Shown here in pieces: positions 1-8,995 of a DNA stretch of 64,000 nt. The DNA is from Amycolatopsis sp. FDAARGOS 1241 (lineage in GTDB: Bacteria > Actinomycetota > Actinomycetes > Mycobacteriales > Pseudonocardiaceae). The position numbers and the translations under genes are program-made. Within the stretch, counting starts at the first letter, position 1, and every line of letters starts with the position of its first letter. The DNA lies in the NCBI RefSeq assembly GCF_016889705.1, contig NZ_CP069526.1, positions 4,278,001 to 4,342,000 of the forward strand. The letters are read 5' to 3'. The notes beneath the pieces were generated by a model that made no database searches, was not told where the DNA came from, and saw only the letters and a list, made by a program, of their open reading frames with translations.

Positions 1-202
1 CGAGGTAGTAGGCCGCTTCCACTCCGGTGAGAGCCTGCTCGAGCGAGGCGCGGTCGTCGACGTCGCCGTACACGGCGGCCCCGGCGCCGCGGTAGCCGCC
101 CGGGTTGCGAGTCATGGCCCGCACGTCGTGCCCGGCACCGGTCAGCGACTCGGCCAGGCGGCTGCCCACGAAGCCGGACGCCCCGGTGACCAGTACGCGC
201 AC
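1..202 (-). CDS. NAD(P)-dependent epimerase / NmrA-like protein (N-terminal part)
   Basis: The minus-strand frame starts with GTG at 202 and runs off the window edge, so only about 67 residues are seen. It opens with a Rossmann dinucleotide-binding motif, [20 protein letters not shown], followed by an NmrA-like stretch with [14 protein letters not shown] purine-rich Shine-Dalgarno-like sequence (GAGGAGAGGGGAG) lies just upstream. Family knowledge: atypical or extended SDR proteins that bind NAD(P) as epimerases, reductases or redox sensors. The substrate cannot be told. It is divergent from the exonuclease gene. Confidence 0.8.
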   Translation of the reverse strand, partial: MRVLVTGASGFVGSRLAESLTGAGHDVRAMTRNPGGYRGAGAAVYGDVDDRASLEQALTGVEAAYYL

Positions 203-313
203 GCCGCTCCCCTCTCCTCGATTCCTGCCGCGGGGATACCCGAGACGGGCGGGCGGAAACCGGGCGGCGCGTCACGTGCCGTGCGCGGTGGCCGGACGTG
301 GCAGGCTGGGCCC

Positions 314-1258
314 GTGACCGGACCACTCGCCCTCCTCGACTCCGCGAGCCTGTACTTCCGCTCGTACTTCGCGCTGCCCGATTCGATGACCGCGCCCGAC
401 GGCACGCCGGTCAACGCAGTGCGCGGCTTCACCGACACGCTGGCGCGCATCCTCACCGACCGGCGCCCCTCGCGGCTGGTCGCGTGCCTGGACGCGGACT
501 GGCGCCCGAAGTTCCGCACCGACTTGTTGCCGAGCTACAAAGCGCACCGGGTCGCCGAGCCGGGTGACGGTTCGCCCGACGTGGAGGAGGTGCCGGACAC
601 CCTGACGCCGCAGGTGCCGGTGATCCTCGACGTGCTGGCCGCGTTCGGGTTCGCCACGGCCGAAGCCGCCGGCTACGAGGCCGACGACGTGATCGGCGCG
701 CTCGCGACGCGCGAGACCGCCGTGCCGGTCGAGGTCATCACGGGTGACCGCGACCTGTTCCAGCTGGTGCGCGCGACGCCGACCCCGGCCTCGGTCGTGT
801 ATGTGGGCAAGGGCTGGGCGAAGGCCGAGGTGCTGGGACAGCGGGAGATCGCCGAGCGCTACGCTGTGCCGGCCGAGAACGCGGGTCCGGCGTACGCGGA
901 CATGGCCGCGCTTCGCGGGGACCCCTCGGACGGACTGCCCGGGGTCGCCGGGATCGGCGAGAAGACGGCCGCGAAGCTGATCACGCAGTTCGGGTCGCTG
1001 GAGGACCTCGTCGCAGCCGCGGAGTCGGGCGATTCGCGGCTGCCGCTGAAGATGCGGCTGAAGCTGAAGGACGCGGCCGGCTACCTCGCCGTGGCGCCGA
1101 AGGTCGTGCGGGTGGCCGTCGACGCTGAGGTGGCGCAGTCCGGGCCGGACGCGGTGCCGGCGAGCCCCGCGGACCCGGACCGGGTCGTGGAGCTGGCCGA
1201 GCGGTGGAACCTGGGCAACTCCGTCAAGCGGCTGCTGGCGGCGCTGCCGAAGGAGTAG
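314..1258 (+). CDS. 5'-3' exonuclease (PolA-type exonuclease domain protein)
   Basis: A 314-residue stand-alone 5' nuclease. The PIN-like N-terminus begins PLALLDSASLYFRSYFALP, with a DADWRPKFR...YKAHR stretch at about 58-78. A helix-3-turn-helix follows at about 201-222 (GDPSDGLPGVAGIGEKTAAK), which in this family binds duplex DNA. Acidic residues in EADDVIGALA and ITGDRDLFQL are the expected metal ligands. The GTG at 314 is chosen because homology begins there; the open frame extends further upstream without family similarity. Family role: removal of 5' flaps or primers. It matches the Rv2090 position beside helY in M. tuberculosis. Confidence 0.9.
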   Translation: MTGPLALLDSASLYFRSYFALPDSMTAPDGTPVNAVRGFTDTLARILTDRRPSRLVACLDADWRPKFRTDLLPSYKAHRVAEPGDGSPDVEEVPDTLTPQVPVILDVLAAFGFATAEAAGYEADDVIGALATRETAVPVEVITGDRDLFQLVRATPTPASVVYVGKGWAKAEVLGQREIAERYAVPAENAGPAYADMAALRGDPSDGLPGVAGIGEKTAAKLITQFGSLEDLVAAAESGDSRLPLKMRLKLKDAAGYLAVAPKVVRVAVDAEVAQSGPDAVPASPADPDRVVELAERWNLGNSVKRLLAALPKE

Positions 1259-1263
1259 GCGGC

Positions 1264-2478
1264 TCAGAAGTAGGTGCCGCACCAGGGACGCAGCCCGGTG
1301 GTGAACAGCGTGTCGGCGCGAGTGAGCGCCGCCGGGTCCGCCGCGGTGATGCGCCCGGCGTGGGCCAGGGTCGTCGCGCGCCACTCGCCGAGGTAGAGCA
1401 TGGCGAGGGTGTCGACGTCCAGCTGGAAGTCCGTGGGGGCGTCGGTGCGTTCGGCGCCTTCGGGACCGACGCGGTAGCGGCCGGCGTTGGCCGGCAGCAG
1501 CCGGTCGGCAACGTCGAGGACCACCGGCTGCGCGGCGCCGTAGCTGCGGGCGGCCAGTGCGGCGGGCACGTCGACCAGCCGCACCCACAGGTCGTCTTCG
1601 AGGGCGGTGGTGCGGGCGCGCCGGTAGTCGGTGAGCAGGGCCGCGACGGGTTCGTCGGCCGGCCGGTAGCGGGCGCGCACCGTTGCGACGAGGTCGATCG
1701 TGAGCACGAACCCCCACAGCGCGGTGATCGCTTCGGGGTTCGCCCCGTGCAGGTCACGCACGTCGAGCAGCGCTCCGCGTTCGGGGTCGGCCGCGGTGGT
1801 CTGATCCAGGCTGGTGAACAGCGCGAAGCCGTCGTCGCCGTCGGGTCCGGTGTGGACGGCCACGCGGTAGCCGCCGTCTCGGGTGACGCGGCGGTTGTGC
1901 GCGATGGGCCACCACGGTGCGGGGCGGGCGATCATGCCCGGCCGGTGCAGCCCGATCCGGTGGTACAGCGCGGGAATCAGGTCGCGCGCCTCGTCCGGGT
2001 CGAGCAGGCGCACGGCCCCGCCGGACGCGGCGCCGTCGCGCAGATGCGCGGGGCGGGTGACTTCGACGGTCGCGCCCAGCGCGGCTGGGCCGTAGCCGAA
2101 CCGGCCGTAGATCACGGCTTCGCTGGCGTGCAGGCACGCGATGGTAGTGCCGCTCGCCGCGAGATCGGTCAGCTGCGCGGACATCAGCGCGGTGAGCACA
2201 CCGCGGCGGGTCCAGTCCGCGCGCACGCCGACCCCGTCGACCGCCGTCGCGGACACCGTTGCGCTGCCGGGAACGCCGATCCTGGTGGGGAACCCGCTGG
2301 CGATCCCGATCGGACGGTCGGCGGCGAAGGCGCCGAACTTCCCAGGCGCGGCCCAGGAATCTCCGAATTGCGCCCACGCATCGTCCGACGGCAGCGGCGA
2401 GTGCAGTGCCTGCAGCAGCAAGTCGAACGTGGGCCGGCGCTCGTCTTCGGTGATCGGCCGGACGGAGAAGTCGCTCAT
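1264..2478 (-). CDS. Eis-like GNAT N-acetyltransferase (copy A)
   Basis: A 404-residue protein of the Eis (enhanced intracellular survival) type: N-terminal GNAT domain, a second GNAT-like domain and an SCP2-like C-terminal domain. Visible are the acetyl-CoA loop region WTRRGVLTALM at about 88-98, the IYGRFGYG segment carrying the tyrosine that serves as general acid in Eis, and the C-terminus WCGTYF, whose terminal carboxylate is catalytic in Eis. ATG at 2478 is preferred over a TTG four codons upstream. Known Eis enzymes acetylate aminoglycosides or protein lysines; the substrate here is unknown. It is downstream of a DUF4333 lipoprotein and paralogous to 2958-4163. Confidence 0.85.
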   Translation of the reverse strand: MSDFSVRPITEDERRPTFDLLLQALHSPLPSDDAWAQFGDSWAAPGKFGAFAADRPIGIASGFPTRIGVPGSATVSATAVDGVGVRADWTRRGVLTALMSAQLTDLAASGTTIACLHASEAVIYGRFGYGPAALGATVEVTRPAHLRDGAASGGAVRLLDPDEARDLIPALYHRIGLHRPGMIARPAPWWPIAHNRRVTRDGGYRVAVHTGPDGDDGFALFTSLDQTTAADPERGALLDVRDLHGANPEAITALWGFVLTIDLVATVRARYRPADEPVAALLTDYRRARTTALEDDLWVRLVDVPAALAARSYGAAQPVVLDVADRLLPANAGRYRVGPEGAERTDAPTDFQLDVDTLAMLYLGEWRATTLAHAGRITAADPAALTRADTLFTTGLRPWCGTYF

Positions 2479-2517
2479 GCGGCGATCCAACCAAGCTCGC
2501 CGCGCCCGCGCACGCGG

Positions 2518-2907
2518 TTATCGCGGGGGGTCGACGCGGTAGTCACCGTCGGTGCCGGTGACCGTGATGGGCACGCTTTTGGGCTCCCCCGCGATCTCGA
2601 CCACGCAGTGGAACGTGGAGCCGTCGGTGACGGCTTGCCGGTCAGGGCAGCTGACCTCGCCGACGTCTCGCAGCTGGTAGGTGCCGGTGAGGATCTTCGC
2701 GACGGCGGCGTCCATCGCCTTCGCGTCGAACACCCGTCCCGGCCCCGTGGCCGACGGCGCGCTGCTGCCGGTGCTGCCCGGCGACGCGCCGGCGGGCGCG
2801 GTGACGGTCACGGTTTTCACGGGCGGCTCCGGTTCGGGGCTTGTCGAGCAGCTCGTGGTGAGCAGCAGCCCGAGGCCGCACAGACTCAGCACCGCCACGG
2901 CGCGCAT
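2518..2907 (-). CDS. DUF4333 lipoprotein
   Basis: A 129-residue predicted lipoprotein. A hydrophobic signal ends in TTSC, placing the lipidated cysteine at residue 20. A Pro/Ser/Thr-rich linker follows, then a DUF4333-like domain with two cysteines (EVSCPDRQAV and STFHCVVEI) that probably form a disulfide, ending VTGTDGDYRVDPP. ATG at 2907 follows a strong GGAGGAG site. The domain closely resembles the C-terminal part of 4215-5069. Function of the domain is unknown; export to the outer face of the membrane is inferred from the lipobox. Confidence 0.85.
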   Translation of the reverse strand: MRAVAVLSLCGLGLLLTTSCSTSPEPEPPVKTVTVTAPAGASPGSTGSSAPSATGPGRVFDAKAMDAAVAKILTGTYQLRDVGEVSCPDRQAVTDGSTFHCVVEIAGEPKSVPITVTGTDGDYRVDPPR

Positions 2908-2957
2908 GTCCCCGCTCCTCCGCCCCCCGTAGCCCGGTTCCGGGCGCTTGGTCAAGG

Positions 2958-4163
2958 TCAGAAGAAAGTACCGCACCACGAGGCGCGGCGCGTCCCGAAC
3001 AGCGTGTCCACGTGCGCCGGGGCGGCCGCGTCGAGGACCTCGATCCGGCCGGTGCCGGCGAGGTCGGACGCGCGCCACGCTCCGAAGTAGAGCATCGCCA
3101 GCGAAGCGGCGTCGAGGCGCAACGCGGGTTCGGAGTCGCTGCGTTCCGCGCCGTCGGCGCCCACGCGGTAGCAGCCGTCATTGGCGGGCAGGTGCGGGTC
3201 CCGCACCTCGAGCACCACCGGTTCGGCCGGGGCGTAGGTGCGGGCGGTGAGCGCGGCCGGGACGTCGACCACGCGCAGCCACAGCTCGTCCTCCACGCCG
3301 GTGACCTTGACCGCGCGCGGGTCGGTGAACAGCAGCTCGGCCGGTTCGTCGAGCGGGCGGGCGATCGCGGAGATCTCGTCGACGAGGTCGACCGACAGCA
3401 GGAACCGCCACAGCCCGGCGAACGCGGCCGGGTTGGTGTACTGGAGCTGCAGCACGGTCATCTTCTGGCGGCCCGCGTCGCGGTTCACGTGGTAGACGGC
3501 GAAGCCGTCCACGCCGTCCTGACCGCGGTGCACCGCGGTCTCGATCGGGCTCGACTCGCGGCGCAGGTAGTTCTCGTGCGGGGGCCAGTAGTACGGGGGC
3601 CGGGTCATCGTGCCGGCGCGGGTCGGGCTCGTGGCGGCGTAGAGGTCGGGCCACTGGATCGCGGCCTGCTCGAGGCCGAACACGTTGACCTCGCCGCCGG
3701 CCGGAACGTGTGCCCGCAGCCGGGCGCGGTGGCGGTCGACGGTGAGGTCGCGGCTGAGGGTCGCGACGCCGTAGCCGTAGCGCCCGTAGATGACGCCTTC
3801 ACTGGCGTGCAGGGTCGCGAGCGTGACACCGCGTTCGGCGAAGTCCTGCAGCTGCGCGGTCATCATCGAGCTGAGTACCCCGCGGCGGGTCCGGCCGGCC
3901 CGGACTCCGACGCCGGTGACGGCCGCGAGCGGCACGCGTGCACCGCCGGGCACGACCGTTTCTGCGTCGAACGCGTACACCGTGCCGATCAGCTCGGGGT
4001 CGTACGCGCCGAACCGGCGCGACCCCGGGGCCTGGAGCGCATCGGCGACGCGCTCCCATTCCTCGTCGCTGCCGGCTTTGACGTGCAGGGCCGAACGGAA
4101 CAGGTTCCAGGCCGCGCGGTGCTCGTCGGCGGTCTTCAGGAGCCGTACGGTGTGGTCGCTCAT
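2958..4163 (-). CDS. Eis-like GNAT N-acetyltransferase (copy B)
   Basis: A 401-residue paralogue of 1264-2478 with the same layout: acetyl-CoA loop TRRGVLSSMMTAQL near 92-105, IYGRYGYG with the family tyrosine, and C-terminus WCGTFF with the terminal Phe carboxylate. It starts with ATG at 4163. The two copies differ throughout, so the duplication is not recent. It lies between the two DUF4333 genes and is probably co-transcribed with them. Substrate unknown; an aminoglycoside or amine is plausible from the family only. Confidence 0.85.
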   Translation of the reverse strand: MSDHTVRLLKTADEHRAAWNLFRSALHVKAGSDEEWERVADALQAPGSRRFGAYDPELIGTVYAFDAETVVPGGARVPLAAVTGVGVRAGRTRRGVLSSMMTAQLQDFAERGVTLATLHASEGVIYGRYGYGVATLSRDLTVDRHRARLRAHVPAGGEVNVFGLEQAAIQWPDLYAATSPTRAGTMTRPPYYWPPHENYLRRESSPIETAVHRGQDGVDGFAVYHVNRDAGRQKMTVLQLQYTNPAAFAGLWRFLLSVDLVDEISAIARPLDEPAELLFTDPRAVKVTGVEDELWLRVVDVPAALTARTYAPAEPVVLEVRDPHLPANDGCYRVGADGAERSDSEPALRLDAASLAMLYFGAWRASDLAGTGRIEVLDAAAPAHVDTLFGTRRASWCGTFF

Positions 4164-4214
4164 GGCCGGATCATCCTGTGCCGCGCGCGGGGTGGTCCAC
4201 CGATTTACCGCGGG

Positions 4215-5069
4215 TCAGCCGGCGGCGGGTGGTGAGACCTCGTAGTTGCCGTCGGTGCCCTTGACGGTGATCTTCACCTGCTGCGGCTTGCCGTTGATGG
4301 TCGCGGTGCACTCGAACGTGGCGCCGTCGGCGACCTTCTGCTCGGCCGGGCAGGTGACGCCGCCGACGCCTTCGATCTTGTAGGTGTCGGTGAGCAGCTT
4401 CGCGACGTCGGTCTGCATCTGGGTGTTGTTGAAGACCTCGGTCTTGAAGAAGCCCGGCGCGACGAACCCGAGGATCGCGACCACCGCGACGACCACGACG
4501 AGCGCGCCGACGCCGATGAACAGGCCCTTCTTCGACTTCGGCTGCTCTCCGGAGCCTCCGGCGGTCTGGGCCACGGCGGTGGCCTGGCCGTAGTCGTACT
4601 GGCCGGGTGGCTGCTGGCCGTAGGCGGGCTGGGCGTGCGGGCCGCTCGGGGGCTGCTGGCCGTAGAGCGGCTGCTGCTGCGGCCCGCTCTGCGGGTAGCC
4701 ACCGCCGGGCTGCTGCCCGTATGGGGGCTGCTGCTGGCGGTTGGGGTCGTAGGGCTGCCCGTACGGCTGCGGGGGCGGCTGCTGGCCCCACTGCGGCTGC
4801 TGCGGTGGGGTGAAGCCGCCGGGCTGTTGCCCGTACTGCGGTTGCTGGCCGTACTGGGGCTGCTGCTGGGGTTGCTGGGGTTGAACCCACTGGGTGGGCT
4901 GCGAGTCGTAGGTCTGGGGCTGCTGCTGGCCGTACTGCTGCGGGTTGTAGGGCTGCTGCTGTTCCTGCGGCCCGCTCGGCGGGTAGGCGCCGCCCGGCTG
5001 TTGCCCGTACTGCGGCTGCTGCCCGTACTGGGGCTGCTGGGGGTCGTTGCCGCCATACGGCGTGCTCAT
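4215..5069 (-). CDS. DUF4333 membrane protein with Gln/Pro/Tyr-rich N-terminus
   Basis: A 284-residue protein. The first 165 or so residues are low complexity, built from PQYGQQP-like repeats. A single transmembrane segment follows at about 178-204 (GVGALVVVVAVVAILGF), then an extracytoplasmic DUF4333 domain with paired cysteines (GVTCPAEQKV, TFECTATI) ending VKGTDGNYEVSPPAAG. ATG at 5069 follows GGAGG. The likely topology is cytoplasmic repeats and an external domain. It is the membrane-anchored counterpart of the lipoprotein at 2518-2907. Function unknown. Confidence 0.85.
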   Translation of the reverse strand: MSTPYGGNDPQQPQYGQQPQYGQQPGGAYPPSGPQEQQQPYNPQQYGQQQPQTYDSQPTQWVQPQQPQQQPQYGQQPQYGQQPGGFTPPQQPQWGQQPPPQPYGQPYDPNRQQQPPYGQQPGGGYPQSGPQQQPLYGQQPPSGPHAQPAYGQQPPGQYDYGQATAVAQTAGGSGEQPKSKKGLFIGVGALVVVVAVVAILGFVAPGFFKTEVFNNTQMQTDVAKLLTDTYKIEGVGGVTCPAEQKVADGATFECTATINGKPQQVKITVKGTDGNYEVSPPAAG

Positions 5070-5247
5070 CGCTTGCCTCCGCCTTGTTCTCCTGCCGCAG
5101 CAGTTCCGCCCGGCCCGGGAGGGGCTGCTGCCCACGGTGTCGTGCGCGATCCAACCACAGGTCGGGGCCGAGCACACGCGTCCACGCACACCCTGTCCGA
5201 CCGGTGACCTTCGCGTGCCCGCGAGCGCCTTTCGGGTAACGCGGATT

Positions 5248-8013
5248 TCACGCGCCACCGGCCGCGACGACGCCGCGGCGCAGGGCGCGCACGGCGTCCG
5301 CGGCGGTGGCGCCGACGGGATCGGCCTTGCCGAGGACGTCGCGGATCTGGTCGAGCAGGTCGATCACCTGACGTGACCAGCGCACGAAATCACCGGCCGA
5401 GAGCTCCTGGCCGTTGGTCTCGGCGGCGGTGAGGACCTTTTCGAGCGATTCGCCGCGGGCCCAGCGGTAGACCGGCCAGGCGAAGCCGGCGTCGGGTTCG
5501 CGGGTGCGCTCGAGGTGGTGGCGGCGTTCGTCCTCGGTGAGGTCCACCCACAGCTTGGTGGTCTCCTCCCAGGCTTTGGGCACGGCGCCGCCGGGCAGCC
5601 GCGGCTCCCCCGCCGTGTCGCGGCGGGCTTCGAACACGAGCGTGGAGACCACGGCGGCGAGTTCGGCGGGGCCGAGGTTCTCCCACACGCCGTGGCGGAT
5701 GCATTCGGCGGCGAGCAGGTCGGACTCGCTGTAGAGGCGGGCGAGGCGGTGGCCGTGCTCGGTGACGCGGTCCTCACCGGTGCCGGGGCCGAGGTAGCCG
5801 CGTTCGCCGAGGAGGGCGAGGATGCGGTCGAACGCGCGGGCCAGTGAGTGCGTGGTGGCGGCGACCTTGCGTTCGAGCTGCTCGGTTTCGGCCTGCAGCC
5901 GCTGGTAGCGCTCGACCCAGCGCAGGTTGGCCTCGCGTTCGGCGAGGCCGTGGCAGGGGTGGGCGCGCAGGGCGCGGCGCAGCGAGTTCAGCTCGGCGTC
6001 GTCGCCCGCGCCGGGGCGGCGGCGCGGGCGGCCGGGCAGGGCGATGCCGGCGTTGCGCAGCGAGGACGCGATGTCGCGGCGGGTTTTGGGCGAGCGCAGC
6101 TCGATGTGCTTGGGCAGGCGGATGCGCCCGAGCGGCTCGACCGGCGACGGGAAGTCCGCCACCGACAGCGGGCCCGACCAGCGGTCTTCGGTGACGACCA
6201 CGGGCCGGGGTTCGCGGATCGGGTCCAGGCCCGGGTCGACGACCACGGCGAGGCCGGCGCGGCGGCCCGCGGGCACGGCGATCACGTCGCCTTTGCGCAG
6301 CTTCTCCAGCGACTCGGCGGTGCCGGCGCGGCGGGCGGCGGTGTTCTGGCGTGACAGCGCCTTCTCCCGCGCCGAGATCTTCGCGCGCAGCTCCACGTAT
6401 TCCAGCATCTCGTCGAACTCGCCGGTGACCGCGCCCGCGTAGCCCTTGAGGGCTTCCTTGTTGCGTTCGATGCGCCGGGCGGTGCCGACCACGGAGCGGT
6501 CGGCCTGGAACTGGGCGAAGGACTGCTCCAGCAGCTCGCGGGCGGCGTCGGCGCCGACCTGGGCGACGAGGTTGACGGCCATGTTGTAGCCGGGCCGGAA
6601 CGACGAGCGCAGCGGGTAGGTGCGGGTGGAGGCCAGGCCGGCGACCTGCTTGGGGTCCACGCCCGGCTGCCACGCGACCACAGCGTGGCCTTCGACGTCG
6701 ATGCCGCGGCGCCCGGCGCGGCCGGTGAGCTGGGTGTACTCGCCCGGGGTGAGGTCGACGTGAGCTTCGCCGTTGTACTTGACCAGCCTCTCGAGCACGA
6801 CGGTGCGGGCGGGCATGTTGATGCCGAGCGCGAGGGTCTCGGTGGCGAACACGACCTTGACCAGGCCGCGGACGAACAGTTCCTCCACGGTCTCCTTGAA
6901 CGCGGGCAGCAGCCCGGCGTGGTGGCCGGCGAAGCCGCGTTCGAGGGCTTCGCGCCACTCCCAGTAGCCCAGCACCCCGAGGTCGCCCTCGGGCAGGTCG
7001 GCGGTGCGTTCGTCGATGATCCGGCGGATTTCCTCGACCTGTTCGGGTCCGTTGAGCCGCAGGCCCGAGCGCACGCACTGGGCGACGGCGGCGTCGCAGC
7101 CGGCGCGGGAGAAGATGAACACGATCGCGGGCAGCAGCCCAGCCGCGTCGAGCCGTTCGGTGACGTCGACACGGGAGGGCGGGCGGAACCGCGGCGGGCG
7201 GGGTGCGCCGCGGCGGCCGCCGCGGTTGCCGCGCAGGGCCGCGGGCGCGAAGCGGCCGATCTCCTCGGTGCGGCGCAGGAGGCCGGGGTTGATCTTCAGC
7301 TCGGCGCCGGGGTCGGCTTCGTCCTGGCCGGCGAACAGGTCCAGCAGGCGGTTGCCGACGAGCATGTGCTGCCACAGCGGGACGGGCCGGTGCTCGTCGA
7401 CGACGACGGTGGTGTCGCCGCGGACTTCCACGAGCCACTCGCCGAACTCCTCGGCGTTGCTCACGGTGGCCGACAGCCCGACCACGCGGACGTGTTCGGG
7501 CAGGTGGAGGATCACTTCCTCCCACACGGCGCCGCGGAAGCGGTCGGCGAGGTAGTGGACCTCGTCCATCACGACGTAGCCGAGCTCCGGGATGCTGGAG
7601 CTGCCGGCGTAGAGCATGTTCCGCAGGACCTCGGTGGTCATCACGACCACCTGGGCGTTGCCGTTGATGGAGGTGTCGCCGGTCAGCAGGCCGACGGCGT
7701 CGGTGCCGTAGCGGCCGACGAGGTCGGCGTACTTCTGGTTCGACAGCGCCTTGATGGGGGTCGTGTAGAAGCACTTGCGGCCTTCGGCCAGCGCCAGGTG
7801 CACCGCGAACTCGCCGACGACGGTCTTGCCGGCGCCGGTGGGCGCGCACACGAGCACCCCGTGGCCGTCTTCGAGGGCTTCGCAGCCACGGACCTGGAAC
7901 TCGTCGAACTCGAAGGACACCTCGCCCGCGAAGCGCGTCAGCTCGGGGTACTTGCCGCGGCGGCGCGAGACCGCATAGGCCTCGGCCGGGGATGGTGAAG
8001 GGCTACTGGCCAC
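5248..8013 (-). CDS. helY: HelY-type DEVH-box helicase (Ski2/Mtr4-like)
   Basis: A 921-residue superfamily 2 helicase. Walker A APTGAGKT lies at about 56-63, the DEVH box (VVMDEVHYLAD) near 148, motif VI QLTGRAGRRG near 431, and a long DSHCT-type C-terminal region follows. The length matches actinobacterial HelY (about 900 residues). The GTG at 8013 is the most likely start; the frame is open further upstream and the ribosome site is weak. Expected activity is ATP-dependent unwinding of RNA or DNA. The helY-tatC-tatA-pafCB order is conserved with M. tuberculosis. Confidence 0.92.
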   Translation of the reverse strand: MASSPSPSPAEAYAVSRRRGKYPELTRFAGEVSFEFDEFQVRGCEALEDGHGVLVCAPTGAGKTVVGEFAVHLALAEGRKCFYTTPIKALSNQKYADLVGRYGTDAVGLLTGDTSINGNAQVVVMTTEVLRNMLYAGSSSIPELGYVVMDEVHYLADRFRGAVWEEVILHLPEHVRVVGLSATVSNAEEFGEWLVEVRGDTTVVVDEHRPVPLWQHMLVGNRLLDLFAGQDEADPGAELKINPGLLRRTEEIGRFAPAALRGNRGGRRGAPRPPRFRPPSRVDVTERLDAAGLLPAIVFIFSRAGCDAAVAQCVRSGLRLNGPEQVEEIRRIIDERTADLPEGDLGVLGYWEWREALERGFAGHHAGLLPAFKETVEELFVRGLVKVVFATETLALGINMPARTVVLERLVKYNGEAHVDLTPGEYTQLTGRAGRRGIDVEGHAVVAWQPGVDPKQVAGLASTRTYPLRSSFRPGYNMAVNLVAQVGADAARELLEQSFAQFQADRSVVGTARRIERNKEALKGYAGAVTGEFDEMLEYVELRAKISAREKALSRQNTAARRAGTAESLEKLRKGDVIAVPAGRRAGLAVVVDPGLDPIREPRPVVVTEDRWSGPLSVADFPSPVEPLGRIRLPKHIELRSPKTRRDIASSLRNAGIALPGRPRRRPGAGDDAELNSLRRALRAHPCHGLAEREANLRWVERYQRLQAETEQLERKVAATTHSLARAFDRILALLGERGYLGPGTGEDRVTEHGHRLARLYSESDLLAAECIRHGVWENLGPAELAAVVSTLVFEARRDTAGEPRLPGGAVPKAWEETTKLWVDLTEDERRHHLERTREPDAGFAWPVYRWARGESLEKVLTAAETNGQELSAGDFVRWSRQVIDLLDQIRDVLGKADPVGATAADAVRALRRGVVAAGGA

Positions 8014-8080
8014 CCACTCAGGGTTCCACACGGCACCGACAGTCCGCACGCGGCGTGCCGACCGTTCGGTGACCGGCCGG

Positions 8081-8989
8081 TTACGGGGTCGGTGCGACGA
8101 CGGTGAGCGCGCCGGGCACGCAGGTGGCGGTGACGGGGGTGCTGCCCTGCGATTCGCCGTCGGCGTAGGCGGGCCAGCCGGCGCTTTCGGGGGTTTGCGG
8201 GCCGTCGATGCTGAGGGTGCGGGTGCGCAGGGTGCGTACGGCGGGGTGGTCGAGGTGGGCGCCGGTGCGCAGGCCGGGCAGCAGGCGCAGCAGCTGCAGG
8301 CGGCCGGCTGCGCCGATGATCGTGACGTCGAACAGGCCGTCGTCGGGGGTGGCCCGGGGGCAGATGGGGACGCCGCCGCCGTAGTAGGGGGTGTTGCCGA
8401 CGGCGACGAGGGTGGCGTCGAGTTCGAGGGTCTCCTCGTCGGTGCGGAGGGTGACGGGGCGGGGCTTGAACGCGGCGAGCTCGGCGAGGATGGCGACGTC
8501 GTAGCGGAGCGGTCCGGCGGGCCAGCGGAGGCTGTTGGCACGGGCGTTGACCGCTGCGTCGAAGCCGGAGCACAGGACGGTGGCGAACCAGGCGGCGCCG
8601 GTGCGGCCGAGGTCGAGCCGGCGCCGGGTGCCGGCCCGCAGCGCGGCGGCAAGGGCGTCGGTGGCCCGGATTGTGTCGGGTGGGGTGCCGAGGGCGCGGG
8701 CGAAGTCGTTGCCGGTACCGGAGGGGATGAGGCCGAGGGCGACGTCGTGGTCGGCGCAGAACTGCACGCCCTGGTGGGCGGCGCCGTCGCCGCCGAGGAC
8801 GACGAGCACGTCGAGGCCCTCGGCGTGGGAGGAGCGCATGAGGGCGCGGGATTGCTCGACGCTGGTGGCGACGAGCACGTCGAGCCGGTCGACGGCGGGA
8901 CGCAGCCGATCGGCGACGGCGTCGGCGATCCGGGCCGCGGCTCCGTGGCCGGAGGCCGGGTGGACGGCCAGCGCTGCGTTCACGCCCAC
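8081..8989 (-). CDS. Diacylglycerol/sphingosine kinase-like lipid kinase
   Basis: A 302-residue DAGK-catalytic-domain protein. The nucleotide-binding motif reads VVLGGDGAAHQG at about 66-77, with Ala in place of the usual Thr of GGDGT. PSGTGNDFARALG follows at about 90-102. The GTG at 8989 lies 6 bp downstream of the tatC stop codon, so it is probably co-transcribed with tatC; a GTG two codons later is possible. The family phosphorylates lipid hydroxyls at the inner membrane face; the exact lipid is unknown. Confidence 0.85.
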   Translation of the reverse strand: MGVNAALAVHPASGHGAAARIADAVADRLRPAVDRLDVLVATSVEQSRALMRSSHAEGLDVLVVLGGDGAAHQGVQFCADHDVALGLIPSGTGNDFARALGTPPDTIRATDALAAALRAGTRRRLDLGRTGAAWFATVLCSGFDAAVNARANSLRWPAGPLRYDVAILAELAAFKPRPVTLRTDEETLELDATLVAVGNTPYYGGGVPICPRATPDDGLFDVTIIGAAGRLQLLRLLPGLRTGAHLDHPAVRTLRTRTLSIDGPQTPESAGWPAYADGESQGSTPVTATCVPGALTVVAPTP

Positions 8990-8995
8990 GGGCGG

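Noticed and set aside
1204-3090. Open frame of 628 codons on the plus strand
   Set aside because: Antisense to the Eis-like and DUF4333 genes, no domain similarity, low complexity.
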